A stretch of DNA of 64,000 bases from Manis javanica (GCF_040802235.1 NC_133156.1:188549851-188613850), one strand, 5' to 3'. Positions 21,711-34,829 are shown, numbered from the stretch's first letter. Notes: generated by a model from the sequence alone, not told the origin. A program made the numbers and translations.

Positions 21711-22815
21711 GCTGCCTTGCCTTATTCTGTCTGCTAGGGCCGCCAATCCTGGGTACCTCAAGTATCTGCTCCTGCTCCCTAAAACTTAAAATCACTCCAG
21801 GAACCAAACCACTAGACTAGTTTTGGAGAACTCCCTACTGCCATTTTGAGCCTCTGCTGGTATGTTAGAGCTAAAAGAGACAGTAATTACAGTGCTCTGG
21901 TCTCTGGGCCCATATCAAGTATAGCAGACCCTACATTCTCAGAACTCAAAGGATTCCATGCAGTGAATGTAGCTGGACTGCTTTCTCAGGAAATCAGGTC
22001 AGACACCGCCTGGAGCAGAGCCGGAGGGCCTCGTGCAGGGGCTATCCTGGGACTGTTCTCTGAGATAAAGGAAGACTTGTCCTCAGACTCCAGCTGGGAT
22101 CTTCACCTCCCTTCGTTAACACCATCAAGAAGAGAGTCTCTTCTCTCAGATGAGCAAGTCTGCCCAAAGCTAAGGGCTCAGATGGAGAAACCACTTCTCT
22201 CCACACTTTTCCACTGTGACCCTGCCTTAGACTATTCTGTTTCATCCAACCTGGTGTACGTTATTTTTGCTCCCCCCAACACCCTCCCCCAAACTGGAAG
22301 ACAAAGACAATTGGACATGATGAACCTCCTGATGTGACACAATGTGAAGGGCAGATAGCAAAAGGACATAGTATTCTTGCCAAATATATTTAACATGAAT
22401 TCTTATTAAGCCTTTAAATCTACCTTCCAGTTTATAGGAAATACTAGAGGAACAGGTTAAACAAGACAGCAAAGAAATAATCATACCAACACAATACATG
22501 GATTATTCTACAAAACAAATAACTTGGTCTCTTCAAAGAGCCATTTTAGATGAAAAGAGACTTGAGAGAAGTAACAACCAAATGCAATGTTTGGTTCTTG
22601 ATAGGATCATTATTTGAATAAATCAGTTATAAAAGACATTTGGGGAATAAAATTGAGGAATTCTGAATATGGACCACCATTAAGTACTCTTGAAGAATTA
22701 TTGTTATTTTTTTAGATATAATAATTTTTTTAGATATATAATTATGGAAATGGGTGAGAATACCTTTTACTGTTTGGAGATGCCTGAAATGTCATGATGG
22801 GTGTAACTTTTTAAA
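21711..22815. other. Unannotated; holds a 163-codon open frame
   Basis: The frame at 21846-22337 (plus) has no recognised domain, no clear splice signals at its edges and no obvious conservation signal by eye. I treat it as chance. A short tandem T-rich repeat (TTTTTTTAGATATA, twice) lies at about 22708-22740. Confidence 0.3.
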
Positions 22816-22819
22816 AAAT

Positions 22820-22985
22820 GGTTCAGAAAAAAAACCCCATATGCATAAGGATAAAGTAAATGTGGCAAAATGCTAGCAATTATTGGACTGATGCTAGGTG
22901 GAGGATATCTTCATGTTTATTATACTACTCTTTCTACTTTTCTGCTATTTTGAGTATTTTCATAATAATGAAAAGTAAAAGAAAA
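22820..22985 (+). repeat. L1M 3' terminus
   Basis: 'taaatgtggcaaaatgctag' leading to 'gagtattttcataataatga' with 'aaag' is the usual 3' end of older L1M elements. Confidence 0.7.
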
Positions 22986-23489
22986 GACTATTTAAAAAAT
23001 ACCTGAGTATAGAGATGAGATCTGGAGTTCCTTTACATTTACTTCCATATCACCGCATTCCCTCAGCAATCATTGGCAAGTACACATTTCCAATTCCAGA
23101 GAACGTCTTGTAAACAGTGATCTTATAAAGGGCTTTAAAGGCGTAGAAAGGAGAAAACAAGCAAGGACTGCAAGTTCCAAATCAATCGTAATTAGTTTAA
23201 ACCCTCTAATATGCACAAATCCGGTAGAATTACAACTCTGCTCAAGAGGAGCAGTTCTAATTCAGTGTTAGCAAGAGAACAGCAGGAGTTACATTACCGT
23301 GAGTAGTGCACTATTTAAGTGGCAGAATCAACTGAAGCCCTCTCTGTGACTTTCTGACACTTCCCTCTACCTGGAAAGCCCTTCTTCTTGCTTCCTGCAG
23401 TGGACAATTGTCTTTTTGTTGTTGTTATTTCTGAGAGCTCAGAATCTGAAACCCTTTCCTGTGATTGGGAAAATTGCCAACTTACATGT

Positions 23490-24055
23490 CTAGGTGGAGG
23501 GTAAGGCCTTCCTCTCAGTATAAAGGCTGAAAGTGACAGGGTGGGGAATTAAAGACGGCAGAAGATTTTCTTGCCACTGCTTACATTTTGAGATGGAGTT
23601 TGTCTCTCTTCTTGAGTGTGTGCTAGCCTGTGGCTTGATTTGACTCAGAGAATGGGTGGAAGTGGTGCAGTATAACTTATCAGGCTGAGCATTCAGAGAT
23701 CTGAATCTGTGCTTGGTAAGCTCCCTCCTGGAGAGAGACACCATGTGAAATGTACAACTGCCCTGAAAGCACCATGCTGTGGGAAACCCAACCTATGTGG
23801 AGAGGACCTAGAAAGAGAACTGACCTGCTCTGGCTGAGCTCCCAGCTGAGAGCCACCCATGTGAGTAAGCCATCTTGGGCATTCCAGGCAGATGAGCCTT
23901 CCAATGATTTTAGACCTAGTAGACAACACTTGGAGCAGAAGAACTGTAGTTGAGTCCAGTTCATCTATAGAATCTTGAAAAAAAATAATGGTCATTGATG
24001 ATTTAAGCCATTCTGTTTTGGGGGTGGTTTGTTATGCAGCAATGGGTAGTGAAAA
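23490..24055 (+). mobile_element. MaLR (MLT1-like) solo LTR
   Basis: The internal text 'gctagcctgtggcttgattt' and the terminal stretch 'gatttaagccattctgtttt' with 'gtttgttatgcagcaatggg' match the MLT1 LTR 3' end. No internal retroviral sequence follows, so it is a solo LTR. Confidence 0.75.
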
Positions 24056-24470
24056 ATAGGTAGATACTTACTTTCCCAGCTTCCTTTGCAGCTAGGTGTG
24101 GCATCTGACCGAGGCTCTCCTAAGCAGATGCCTTTTCCAAACTTTGAATTAGGGGCTTATAACACATGGAAGCAAGAACCACAGAGAACTTTTTCTGATG
24201 ATGAGGTAGCAATTACAGCAAGACTGAACTGAGGCAGCGGGGGCTGGTTGCTATTTAATGTCCAGGGTCAGTGACACTGGCAAGATCAGCTTCAGCAGCA
24301 TCCCTAGTTGACTAGGTCTCTGGCATGATTTGGGGAGATGTTGCTGGCTGTGTGGATTCTGAGCCTGGTTCTCAAGTCATATAGGAAATTCTAGGAGCTA
24401 CCTAATATTCTAATAAACTTCTTTTCTATTTACTCAGCCAATGTTAATTTTTGTTAATGAAGAATTCTGA
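24056..24470 (+). repeat. LTR-like mammalian repeat, diverged
   Basis: 'cagcttcctttgcagctagg' is the usual opening of a family also seen at 33710-34080 and 48610-49035. Family name uncertain. Confidence 0.4.
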
Positions 24471-24499
24471 CAGATACTCCTCCTAAACTAGCTGGCTTC

Positions 24500-24790
24500 T
24501 GTTTTTTCCTTAAGATAAAATGCAAAGCTCAAGAACTACTCTTCCTGGAAACCTTCACTGACATTTTCTCTGTCCTGCACCCAAATCCACCGTTCCTCTT
24601 CTAAGCCCTGTAGTGCCTTGCATGTATCTGTAATACTGCTCTTATAGCCATTGTGATTTCCAGTTTCTCAAACTGTCTGTCTCACTAAACTGATACCTTT
24701 AAAGGAAAAGAACTGTATGTCTCATCTCTGCATCTCTAGTGCCTAGTATAATGTTTGCATTTAATATTTGTTGGATGGATGAGTAATTGA
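24500..24790 (+). repeat. L2 LINE including 3' end
   Basis: 'tcctggaaaccttcactgac', 'ctctgcatctctagtgccta' and 'taatatttgttggatggatg' follow the L2 end. Confidence 0.8.
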
Positions 24791-24799
24791 ATCAGTGGA

Positions 24800-26040
24800 T
24801 AGTATGAAATTTAGTGTGTTTATTATAACAGCGCTGGGTGTAAATAGGCATCATTTCTTAAGTTGCTGTTTTTTTACCATTTACATTCTTGTCATAACAG
24901 AACATTGATGAAGTTCTCCTGACAATACAATAGAGCAAACTTTAGCATATTGCTTTTATGAAATATCCCTGACCATTCTTTGAATATTATTGATATTCAT
25001 AATCTTAATGTATTCCTTCTCAACCTAGTAACTATTCCCCTTTTATGTACCCCTTTTATTCACTGTTATTCCAATGATTACTTTTATTCTTTTTGATGTA
25101 AAAATGTTGAAAATGTGGGTTTAAAAATCCATTTAGTTATATTCCCTAGAGTACTTCAAGTATTTGAAGGGGAGGCTTGTGTAAGAAAAATCACTTTAAA
25201 AGTAAAGAGATGACAGACACTTACATAGCTTCTAGCCTTATGATTTAGTGAAGTCATGGCAAACCTGTTCTCATTTGAGAAGAGCCTAGGGTTAAAGATG
25301 AGAGGAGATGTTTGTATGGCCAAAAATCTAGCTACTGAAGCAGGATTCTCCCACTGCCTCAGGATCCCCAGGCTTGGGGCACTGGCAGCTGTGCCATTCA
25401 AAGTCTCACAGGTGACAGTGAAGCACACCAAAAGTTGAAGATTATTAGGACAAAAGACCATTTATTTTCTTTTGGCTATTAGCTTCATTTAACAACACTA
25501 ACTGGTATGTCAAATCTTGGTCCCAGGTATCATGGAGACATAAAAGGAAGATACTCCATGTCTTCTAGGAGTTTGCGGGCTGGTATTGGATACATCCACA
25601 GATTTACATGTTTGGGGCACTTTTCTATATATTTTATACTTTGATAAAACAATTATTAAATATAATAGTCTCTAGCTCATGGATCTATATGGGACCTAGG
25701 TGAGATGCTGTAAATACAGTACTGAACACAGGGCTTGGGGCATAATAAGTACCAGCAAATGTTAGTGGTTGCTGATGTTGTGGTTATTCCATGGGTTTGG
25801 TATCTCTGCCACCTGAAAGAGATAGCCAATCTCTTCCTGCTGTATCAGCTGCATGGAGTTTGAGATAGACAAGCCAAACCAAGAAGAGGATGGCATACCT
25901 CTGAATACTGTGGCCCATCTCAGGACTCCTGAGCATAATAAGTTAAAGTGGATCAGTGTTCCAGGTGTCCTAAGGCCCTCTCTTCCCTATCATTCTCAGA
26001 GCAGTTCCTGGGGTTGAAGCAGCATTGAGTCTTGGGCGGT
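24800..26040. other. Unannotated, AT-rich
   Basis: A MIR 3' end may lie at about 25670-25780 ('acagggcttggggcataata' then 'agtaccagcaaatgttag'). The 101-codon frame at 25156-25461 (minus) has no recognised domain. Confidence 0.35.
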
Positions 26041-26044
26041 ACTC

Positions 26045-26355
26045 AGGTATAAAAGAGAACCTGTAAAATAGACTCAAATTCAGAGAACTGACTGGTGGTT
26101 GCCATAGGGGAGGATGGGTGAAAGGTAAAAGGGATACAGAGGTACAAAATTCCAATTAAAAAATAAATTAGTGAGGAGGATGAAAGAATAGCACAGAGAA
26201 TATGGTCAATAGTGCTGTAATATATTTGTATACTGATACATGGTAACTACACTTACCATGGTGATCATTTAGTGGTGTATATAAATGCCAAATCACTATA
26301 CTGGAAACCTGAAATCAACATAATATTGCATATCAACTATATTTCAATAAAAAAT
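26045..26355 (+). repeat. L1 3'UTR fragment
   Basis: 'ctgactggtggttgccatag', 'atggtcaatagtgctgtaat' and 'gtggtgtatataaatgccaa', and the terminal 'tatttcaataaaaaa', belong to a mammalian L1 3'UTR of a different type from that at 5.5 kb. Confidence 0.75.
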
Positions 26356-26939
26356 ACTGAAAATAATCCCCATTTTAAACATTAAATAAATGCTCAATAA
26401 AAGTGAAAAAAAGGAGATCCTGTAAAATAACATGCATTAACTGGGGAACTGGAGTTGGGGGTTCCCAGTCCCTGGGAGCTTTTATGAGCTTACCACAGTG
26501 CTTTCATCCTTCCATCAGAGTTATGCACATGTGACACTCAAATGTTTATTGAATGAATGAGCACAGATGTCTCAAATTCATCAGCAGTGTTAAGCCTGTG
26601 TTACCTTCCCCAGAAATGTGTCCATCCTGAACATCTGGAGTGACTGATCATACCAAGGTACCTGCTGAGAGAATCCAAGTTATCCATCTATTGTAACACC
26701 CAACCTTGAGAAATGTTATGAAAGATCACTCTTGCCAACTCCTCACAGATCAGCAATCTCAATGTGCAGTTACTCAGAGTCTTAATCTACTGGCCATGTA
26801 TGGCAACCACTCTCTGATGGGGTATTTCTTGAGACTCCCTTTCTATGGACAATGTGATTGTTTACATTGAAAACTCTTCAAAAATCTGCGAAAAAAACAC
26901 TAAACTGGGAAGTGAGTTTAAGAACATTGCATAATACAG

Positions 26940-27400
26940 GGTTAGTATGAAAACAACAACTGTATTTGCATATGCTACAAACAAATAATTGAAAAAAGTG
27001 AAATTTTAAAAATACCACTTACAATTTCATTCAAGCAGAAAATATTTGGGAATAAATTTGATAAAACATCTGTAAAACATTTATTCTGCAAACTACAAAT
27101 CATTGTGAGAAAATTTAGCAAAGATTGGAGATGTATATGAATGAATGAGATATATAACATCCATGGAGTAGGAAACTTGATAATATTAAAGTGCAATTTC
27201 CTCCAATATGACCTATGGATTCAACATAGTCCTAATCAAAATCTCAAGCAGCATTTTTTCCAGGAATTAAAAAAAATTAAGATATAATTGACACACAGCA
27301 TGACATATTAGTTTCAAGTGCATATTATAATGGTTTGATTTGTTTATGCTGAGAAATAACCACCACAATAGTCTAGTTAACATCCATGACTCTGTTTAAG
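26940..27400 (+). repeat. Old L1 ORF2 piece and adjoining L1 3' piece
   Basis: To about 27245 the text follows ORF2 of an old L1 ('ggaataaatttgataaaaca', 'tagtcctaatcaaaatctca'). From about 27270 it changes to an L1 3' region ('agatataattgacacacagc'). These may be two elements side by side. Confidence 0.65.
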
Positions 27401-27733
27401 TTTGAAACAAGAAACCAGAGGTATCTTTTTCCCTTTAGACTTAGTTTTTATTAAATGGAATCTATGAAACAAATCACTTAGATCTAAAAGTTTTATGTAT
27501 TCAATGTTGTGTTGTAAATGCACTGTTCTTGGCTGATAAGGAAGCTGAAATGAGGACCTAATGAAGTAAACAAAAAGTCTTTGTTAGGTGACTACTGGGA
27601 TAGTAATGAAGGCCTCAAATTAGAATAAATTTGTCAGTGCACTGATACCCATCCATCAAGGGTACAGATTTTTCTGTTGTCATTACTTATAAAAGGATAA
27701 AAACACCATTGTTGGCAAATGTTTTTTCTATAG

Positions 27734-28060
27734 AGCCTCATTCATGTCAAATGTAAACCTGTTACATCTGTGTGGACAGAAAAACTTGCGCTAAAGGCTT
27801 TGACAGTTGTGGAAGGTGATAAAACAATTGTAGGAGCTGATGATGGTTCACAAATTGCCTATTATTAATCACACTGAGATACATACATGAACTTTCATTA
27901 CATTCAAAATATTTTTTCTTCTCCTTTCTCCCCTTTCTCTGGGTTTTTCTTTTTAAGACCATACTGGGTGATTTCCGATGTTTGAGACAGCAAACATCAG
28001 CTCTGTTATCTTTTTCTGTAGTGGTTAAAAAATAAATAAATAAAGGTTCTTACAATTTAT
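27734..28060 (+). pseudogene. Possible terminal exon or exon relic (44 codons)
   Basis: A T-rich tract and TTTTTTCTATAG make a plausible splice acceptor ending at 27733. An open frame then runs from 27734 to the TAA at 27866-27868, beginning SLIHVKCK and ending ADDGSQIAYY. The residue mix looks protein-like and faintly like a beta-propeller (WD) repeat edge. Three overlapping AATAAA signals follow at 28031-28044, so a terminal exon of about 330 bp would be complete. No upstream exon was found and I do not recognise the protein. It could be a real last exon, a relic, or chance. Confidence 0.25.
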
Positions 28061-28439
28061 AAACCTAAACTCAGTGAGGAGTTTTGTTCCTTCCATAGTG
28101 TGCTAAAATATATATCCTGAACTGAGAACTCGGCTCTAGGAAGTAGCTCTCACAACACCACCACATAACTTGCAGGACAGCTGGGAGGACATCCCCCAAC
28201 GCCTCTCCCTATGGTGTCCCTCTTGCCCTTTTTTACCTCCTGCCCATTCTTCTCCCAAACCTGCCTTCCCTGAGTTTCTCTGAACCAGAACTGGCTTTGG
28301 TTCTCCAACCACCTCCACCTCCAGATCTGCTCAGTTTGTGTTTATTTAACTTAGTCTGGCAAGGTAAGAGTCTTGGGCCTTAGCCAAGCAGACCACCTGT
28401 TGTTCCTTAATCATTCCCTTCGGGTCTCAAGACCTATGT

Positions 28440-28690
28440 GTTTTTGTTTTATTATTTTACAAAGATGGAATCATCTGACACCTGACATGGTTTTGGGCCA
28501 ATTACTTAAAAAAAAAAAACCTCAGTGATATATCATGGATATTTTCCCCTATTTACACAGAGCTTTCTCCTTCCTTTTTATGGCTGCATAGTACTCCATA
28601 ATGTGGCTGATCATACTTTCTTTTTTAACCAGTTCCTATGTTGATTGACATTCAGGTGTCTGTACTGTGTTTTGCTGTGACAAATAACAC
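28440..28690 (-). repeat. Old L1 fragment
   Basis: 'tatggctgcatagtactcca' and 'ttaaccagttcctatgttga' are the reverse of the ORF2 C-terminal region. Confidence 0.7.
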
Positions 28691-28699
28691 TGTGATGTC

Positions 28700-31085
28700 T
28701 TGGTCTGGGGAGTCGGGTAGAAAGTGGAAGGAGAGGAGAGTAGTAAGTTTGAAGCATATCAAAGGGCTGCAAACCTGACTTTAGATGTGATGATAAATTC
28801 AGCTAGTAATAAAACACCTCCAGAGAGTGAGGGGATGCTTTGGAAATGGCATGAGAGTGAGGGTGGGAGGAAGTAGAGAGGGCATGATGGGATGCCCTCT
28901 GAAGAGAGGGATGATGACCAATGGGCAGGCCTCATTCTTCCCACACTTTCACTCTTTTTAGGCAAACAGCAAGTTCTATCAATTACCAACACAGTGTTTG
29001 GGAGGGCCAGTATAAACTCGTCTTCTCCCAACCTAGTGCTTTAACAATGGGCTCTTCTATGCCAAGGGGTCTACAGCAATAAAGAGGCTGTTAGTGGATC
29101 GTCCTTGAGTTGAGACTTCAGTTCTCAGCTTGAAAGTTTGCTTTGCAATTACTGAAGTGTTCTTAGGAGATAAACAGCACAATTAAAGAACAGCCAACCT
29201 TGAGAAAGAACACAATATATCACCTGTCTGGTTGTGCTTCAACTCAGCTGTTTACCTTCATCTCTCAGGGTTGCCCCATTCTATTCATATTCTTTGTACT
29301 CTTTTGCTGTCCATAACTATGTTCCCAAAGTATGTATGCCCCATTAGCCCTGCTGGTTCCTTCTCCTTCTTTATTTTTTTTTAAACCTTTGCTCAATTCA
29401 TAATACACATGTGCAGCCTCCAGCATAACTTCTAAGGGTCAATACCACTTGGCCCGACTTTTTCTAAAGTATTTAACTTTCTCTAAAGCATTTTACAGTT
29501 ACTTCTTTTCCCCCCACAGAATCACCCCTCAGGCATCACTTATTCGGAGAGATGGTCATTTCCTACAAGGCACTTTATGCAAAGAGCAAAGTAACTAATA
29601 ATTATAGCAATATGTAATATGATATCTGTATATACTAAACTGTACACCTAATGGCAATCTAACACCAGTCCCCAAATAAAATGCTGTAAATTTTCAGTTC
29701 TGTAGAGTCTACTTGAATCTCTTACTTGATTCAATCTTCTATGCAGATATGACTGCACAGGGAGGTTTTATTCCCTTTCCTTCTGTTGATGCTCATGCTT
29801 GGGCCAAAGCATGACCCTGCTTCCCAAGCCTCCTCCAACCTCCGCTCCGTGCTTGGGTTTTCTTCTGGGAAATTGCCATGGGGCTTCTGTTTGACATGGG
29901 GTTTCCTGGCTGCATCACTCAGTCTTTGTTCTCAGGACCGAGTGAGAGCAGCTCTCCTCACTGCTTTGTGCCATTTACTGGAAGCTCCAGCCCATGGACA
30001 AGCCCTGAAGGGCTTGGGAGATGATGCGGCTAGTTTCGGATACCTTGCTGTGACACCAGTCTCTGACAGCTCTCCCGCTGCCAGCCTTTTCCTACTCCTC
30101 CTTGGAGAACTGTCTCTTTCCCTGCCAGGGCTTTCAGCCTTCATTTCCCCAGGAATTGATTTTCTCAGTCTATCCACAAAAGCTCAGGAGGAAAGGAGAG
30201 GGCCTTTTATTCATAATTGGCCACACTGTGGTGTGGAAGCAGTGGGAGTAAGAGTCAATGTTCTCCAGAATTGACATAAATGAACCTTCCAACAAAGACC
30301 AGCAGCTGCTGTCACTGGAATGCGGAGACGGCTTACTTTGTCTGGAATGATCAATGATGGGATTACCAGCAAGTCAGTGTGTTATGGAGTGACTTAAGAG
30401 TATGTTACTGGGTGAGGAAATGAAGATCAATTAATTTTATTCATAGTGTGTATGGATGGGTGTATATGTCATTTCCTTCTCTGTAAAGGAACTAGCTTCT
30501 GGAACCCAGAGGGCCAGGTTCCAAGGGGATAATTAGGATTTCAACAGCTTACTGTGAGTGGAAAATTTCACTTCTCTAGAAGTATTGAGAAGTCTCTGCT
30601 AATAGTTATTCCAGCCATTAGTTAGTTTGCCAAAGATTTCTATTGGACTTAGACATTCATATAGATATTCCAACAAGCACGACAATCAGCAGAGACCTGT
30701 AAGGACTTTTCTGGAGGAAATCAATCTGTACCCAAGGCATTATCCAGACATGTTTGTTTTTCAGGTTCATAAGTCATTTTGTTGTCAGAGAAGCCTTTTA
30801 TTCTTGACTTTCTGCTGAATTCTTCAAAGTGGCTGTTGCAAATCCCTTTCACTCCTCTCAGAGGACCTCCTTACTCCCCATAGATGACTCCTACACCTAA
30901 TTTACTGAGAAGGTCAGGCCTTAGCTCTCTTTCTCGTGATCTCAATTCTGTGTGCATCTGTGTGCATCATCATGCATCCTTTGCTTCTTTCCTTCATTTT
31001 TTCTACTCCAGAGCAGCATCTCCCATCTTTGCTCCCAAGTTAAACTTTTCTAGGGGTTCTGGATTTTACCATTAATTTTCCACTT
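28700..31085. other. Unannotated; holds a 162-codon open frame
   Basis: The frame at 29786-30274 (plus) is rich in Leu and Ser and lacks recognisable domains or convincing splice edges. I do not call a gene. A short old L1-like tail may lie near 29600-29690. Confidence 0.35.
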
Positions 31086-31089
31086 CCAC

Positions 31090-31345
31090 CTCTGTTGACC
31101 ACTATCTCCCTCTTTTGGCATATTCAAGTTCTTGTTCTCTACTAGCTCCTTGAAAACATACTTTATATCTTGACTGAAAAGCCTCATGCCATGCTTCCCA
31201 TGACCATGACCTGTGACCATGCTTCCCTATCACAGTGCTAACCTTTCTTCCTGCAAAGTATAGGCTACAGCTAATTTGTCTGCAGCCATCACAATTTGTT
31301 AGAACTGGCCTCTCCAAAGTCACCAGTGAACAGCTCAAACACCAC
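31090..31345 (+). repeat. L2 LINE fragment
   Basis: 'ggcctctccaaagtcaccag' with 'tgaacagctcaaac' is diagnostic of the L2 body. Confidence 0.55.
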
Positions 31346-31849
31346 ATCACCACCTCATCCTGCTGACTTCTGTAACCCTCAACACTCCTGACTATAAGTC
31401 ATGCTTTAAAAAGTGGGGTGGGTGGGGGTGGGCTGTGGAAGTTAGAGAGTGAGAAGAAGGTAAATGAGATTTCTAGAAGGCAAGTGCAGTTTTTGCAAGT
31501 AGCCATCAAAGTGGTAAAGCTGAGTCAGACACACCAGGACCCTGGGCTTTATTCCTTTTTGTCAGTGGCAGAGAGGGCAGAGTTGACTCCCAGGCCCTGC
31601 TGCCAGAGCCAGGACAGCAGGTCCTGTACATTCTTGTGGGCTTGGGTGCAGCCCTTATTGAGAGGAATAGCAGTGTGGCTTTCATTTTGGGGAAAGGAGT
31701 TGGGCAGACACCACAGAGCCCACAGGGATGTTTCCCCTTATTTCATGAATTTAGGTATATTGATAATGCTTACCCCAAGTTTTTTCAATCTAAAGAACCC
31801 AAGTTACTTCAAATCTAAGACTATTTCCAGGAGTGGAAGATAACCTTGG

Positions 31850-32050
31850 ATGTTCCCTCTGTCTTCAGATTCTTTCCGTGTTTGCACAATACTCTCCTCT
31901 TATCTCTGGCCTTCCTCTCTCATTGGCCCCTCTGTTACATGTGCTCTGGAAGTCATAAAACCTTAAGGTTCCTCTTCAGGCCGATGCCTCTTCTCTCAGT
32001 ATGTCTACCCTTCATTTCTCATTCATTCCCATGCTTTCTGACAGCCTAAT
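31850..32050 (+). repeat. L2-like fragment
   Basis: Pyrimidine-rich text ('ttatctctggccttcctctc') looks like the continuation of the L2 piece at 31090. It is diverged. Confidence 0.35.
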
Positions 32051-32364
32051 GAAACTGCCTCCTGCTATGATGTGACCAAAATTATCCTAGATCCTCGGAG
32101 GTACTACTATGGATTATTTTGAAAGGTGCGCAAACATATATCAGGTTACCCCCACCCTAATTTGCCAATTCGAAATGCTGTGGGTGCTGATGGTGGCCAC
32201 ATCCCTTCATGTTAGAAATTACATCGGCAGTTCCTATAGAAACAATAGTGTTCCTTCCATAGCCCCTTGATGTTGCTATGATCTTTCATTGTTCATGACC
32301 TTGAATTTAATGGCAAGTCTACTAGTCCCACACCAGCACCTGTTCTTATGAGAGCCTCACGATG

Positions 32365-32763
32365 CATTGATACGTAATGATAACTAATGAGGAAACATGT
32401 AAAGAATGATGGCATTCAAAAATTACCATTTGGCCACCACCACAGTAGTAATTGCTTCAGGCAAGATTCATCAGTAAAAGCTAAGATTAGCAGGCAAAAC
32501 TATGATGAGAAACAGGATATTTATACAATCTCAAAGTATCTCTCCATAAGACACTTATTAAAAAGGTAACACTAGTAATTTTACACTGGAGAAACCTGGC
32601 AGATACCACCTTAACCAAGTGATCAAAGGGCACATAACCGTTAATGGGCAAATAGGCATCATGTGCCTCTTGACATGAAGCACTGAGAAGGTGACTACCT
32701 GGCTTCTGGAATATTTCTGACAAAGGTGCATAACCTAAATCATAAGGAAACAGCAGACAAACT
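32365..32763 (+). repeat. 399-bp duplicated segment, source copy
   Basis: Aligned by eye to 36419-36817 without gaps, with about 8 mismatches (about 98% identity). This copy continues smoothly into the rest of the L1M 3' region, so it is taken as the source. Confidence 0.92.
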
Positions 32764-33265
32764 CAAAATGAGGAACATTCTAGAAATCAACTAGCTTGTA
32801 TGCTTTAAAAATGTCAAGGTCATGAAAGACAGAGGAACTGTTTCAAATTAAAAGAGATTAAAGAAACATGACAATTGAACACAACATACGATTCTGAATG
32901 TGATCCTGGATCAAAAAAGAATATTAGTGGGGCAACTGGCAAAATGTGAATAATGTTTATAGATGAGGTTATACTATTATTTCAGTGCTGATTTCTTGAT
33001 TTCAGCAATTGTGTGATGGCTATAGAAGAAAATGTCCTTGTTTCTTAAGAAAATGTACATTGAAATATTTAGAGGTGAAGGGACATCTTGTCTCTAATTC
33101 TCAAATATTTCAGAAAAAGATTGCATGTATGTAGAGAAAATAATAAAATTAAGGGTTATAATGTATTAACATTTGGGGAATTTGGAAAGAATATACAGAA
33201 ATTCTTTTTGCACTATTTTTGCAACTTCTCAGTCTGGAATTATTTTATAACATAAAGTTTAAAGA
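32365..33265 (+). repeat. Old L1M 3' region; left part is duplicated
   Basis: 'atgtcaaggtcatgaaagac' with 'gaggaactgtttcaaatt', 'gatcctggatcaaaaaa' and the end 'gcaacttctcagtctggaat' fit the 3'UTR of older L1M elements. The left 399 bp are repeated at 36419-36817. Confidence 0.6.
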
Positions 33266-33284
33266 CATCTTATAATAATACTGC

Positions 33285-33535
33285 AACATTTATTGAAGAC
33301 TTGATAAACACTTATCAAGGACTTGCTAAGTACTCTTCAAAGCACCTTGTATGTACAATCTCTTTTCATCTTCCCATTAACCCTGTGTTGGGTACTCTTA
33401 TTATCTTCAAGTTTCAAGTTAAAGATGAGGCAAGGGTTTAGAGAGATTACAAATCTTGGCCAAAGTCACACTGTTAGCAATGGTGGAGTCATAATTGAAA
33501 GAGAGGGTGTCAGATTCCAGAGTTCATGAACTTCA
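33285..33535 (-). repeat. MIR SINE
   Basis: 'caaatcttggccaaagtcac' with 'actgttagcaatggtggagt' and the preceding 'aaagatgaggcaagggttta' follow reverse MIR. Confidence 0.8.
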
Positions 33536-33709
33536 CCTCTGTCACTTATAATTCACTGAAGACTTAGATAAGCAGCCACCTGGCTGGCTAGCTTAGCTCT
33601 CTGGAAAATTCCTCAGTGAAATCACATCGTATAGACATAATCAGGACTCTGGCTGATACTAGATACACGGTTTTTAAGCACAGTTTTAAATAGGGGTAGG
33701 GAGAGACTG

Positions 33710-34080
33710 AGACTTCTTACCTCTACCTGGTTCTTCCTCCTTCCCTGAACACATTGAAGACAACATTTCCTAGTTTTTTTTGCAGTTAGGCAAGGCCATA
33801 TGACTAGTTATAGCCAATAAAATGTGAGCAGGAGTGTCTGTCATTGCCAAGATGAAGCATTTATGAGCAAGTATGTCCCCTCTATGCTCTCTCTTCCCTG
33901 CCTGTGGTGACTATGAAACCAACATGTTGAAATGGCAGAGCCACAAGATGGAAATAACCTGGATCCTGGAGTCACTGCATGAAGGACAGAGACCTGGAAG
34001 TAATAACCCACCCCTGCTGGATTTTGTATGAACAATAAATAAATCTTCTGTTAAATTAAGCCACAGAGTTGTCAGGGTTC
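33710..34080 (+). repeat. LTR-like mammalian repeat
   Basis: 'ggcaaggccatatgactagt' and 'agccaataaaatgtgagcag', then 'gcagagccacaagatggaaa' and the terminal 'taaattaagccacagagtt', match a family also present at 48610-49035. Exact family name uncertain. Confidence 0.6.
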
Positions 34081-34434
34081 AATTATGGCTGTATCCTGGC
34101 CTAGCCTACTTATTCTACAAGGGCTTAAATGCCTGCAGGCAGTTAACATGAATGAGGTAAGACTCAGTGCTAGGACAGGGTGGGGAGAGGGACTATGTTA
34201 AACTGGGGATGCAGGTCCCATTATAAGAGAAGAGCTGCTGCTCAGATCTAAGCTCATTCTCTTAAGAAATGATTTGGGGCCAGCATTGCCATATCTTAAC
34301 TAAATTTTATTTTTTCAATAAAAGCTAGAAATCTCGATGACATGAAATCTCCCAATTTTTAAATGTTGGCAGCTCATATGGATTAACAAAATAAAAACAA
34401 AACTCAGACATCCTTGATGTTTCTTAAAACATCA

Positions 34435-34825
34435 TAGGTATGTTTCTGTCTTAAGGTTTTTGCACTTGTTGGTCCTCCTGCCTGGAAGGTTCTTTCCCTA
34501 GACATTTGAAAGATTTTTCTCCCTCTTTTCTGGACATTTGCCCAAATGTCCCCTTCCCAGCAAAGCCTTCTCCGACCACTCTCTTTAAAATCACAACACC
34601 CTCTTCCTTTCACCTTACAGTCTCTTCCCCTTCCTGTTTTTTTTCTTTCTCAGACTATTCATCACCTTCTGAATAAATAATTTAAAAAGCTCATTGATTG
34701 ATTTGCCCATTTCCTAGCACTATATTCAAAGTACATGAGGGCAAGGATTTTTTCTGCTCACTTTTGTATGCCAAATGCCAAAAATAGTCCCTGGCACACT
34801 AAAAGTGCTCACCATTTAATTGCTA
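34435..34825 (+). repeat. L2 LINE including 3' end
   Basis: 'ttggtcctcctgcctggaag', 'aaatgtccccttcccagcaa', 'gtccctggcacactaaaagt' follow L2. Confidence 0.8.
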
Positions 34826-34829
34826 ACAG

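Noticed and set aside
21846-22337. 163-codon plus-strand open frame
   Set aside because: No recognised domain or splice edges; composition is not distinctive.
29786-30274. 162-codon plus-strand open frame
   Set aside because: No domain, no splice context and no gene-like neighbour. It is the kind of length expected occasionally by chance in 64 kb.
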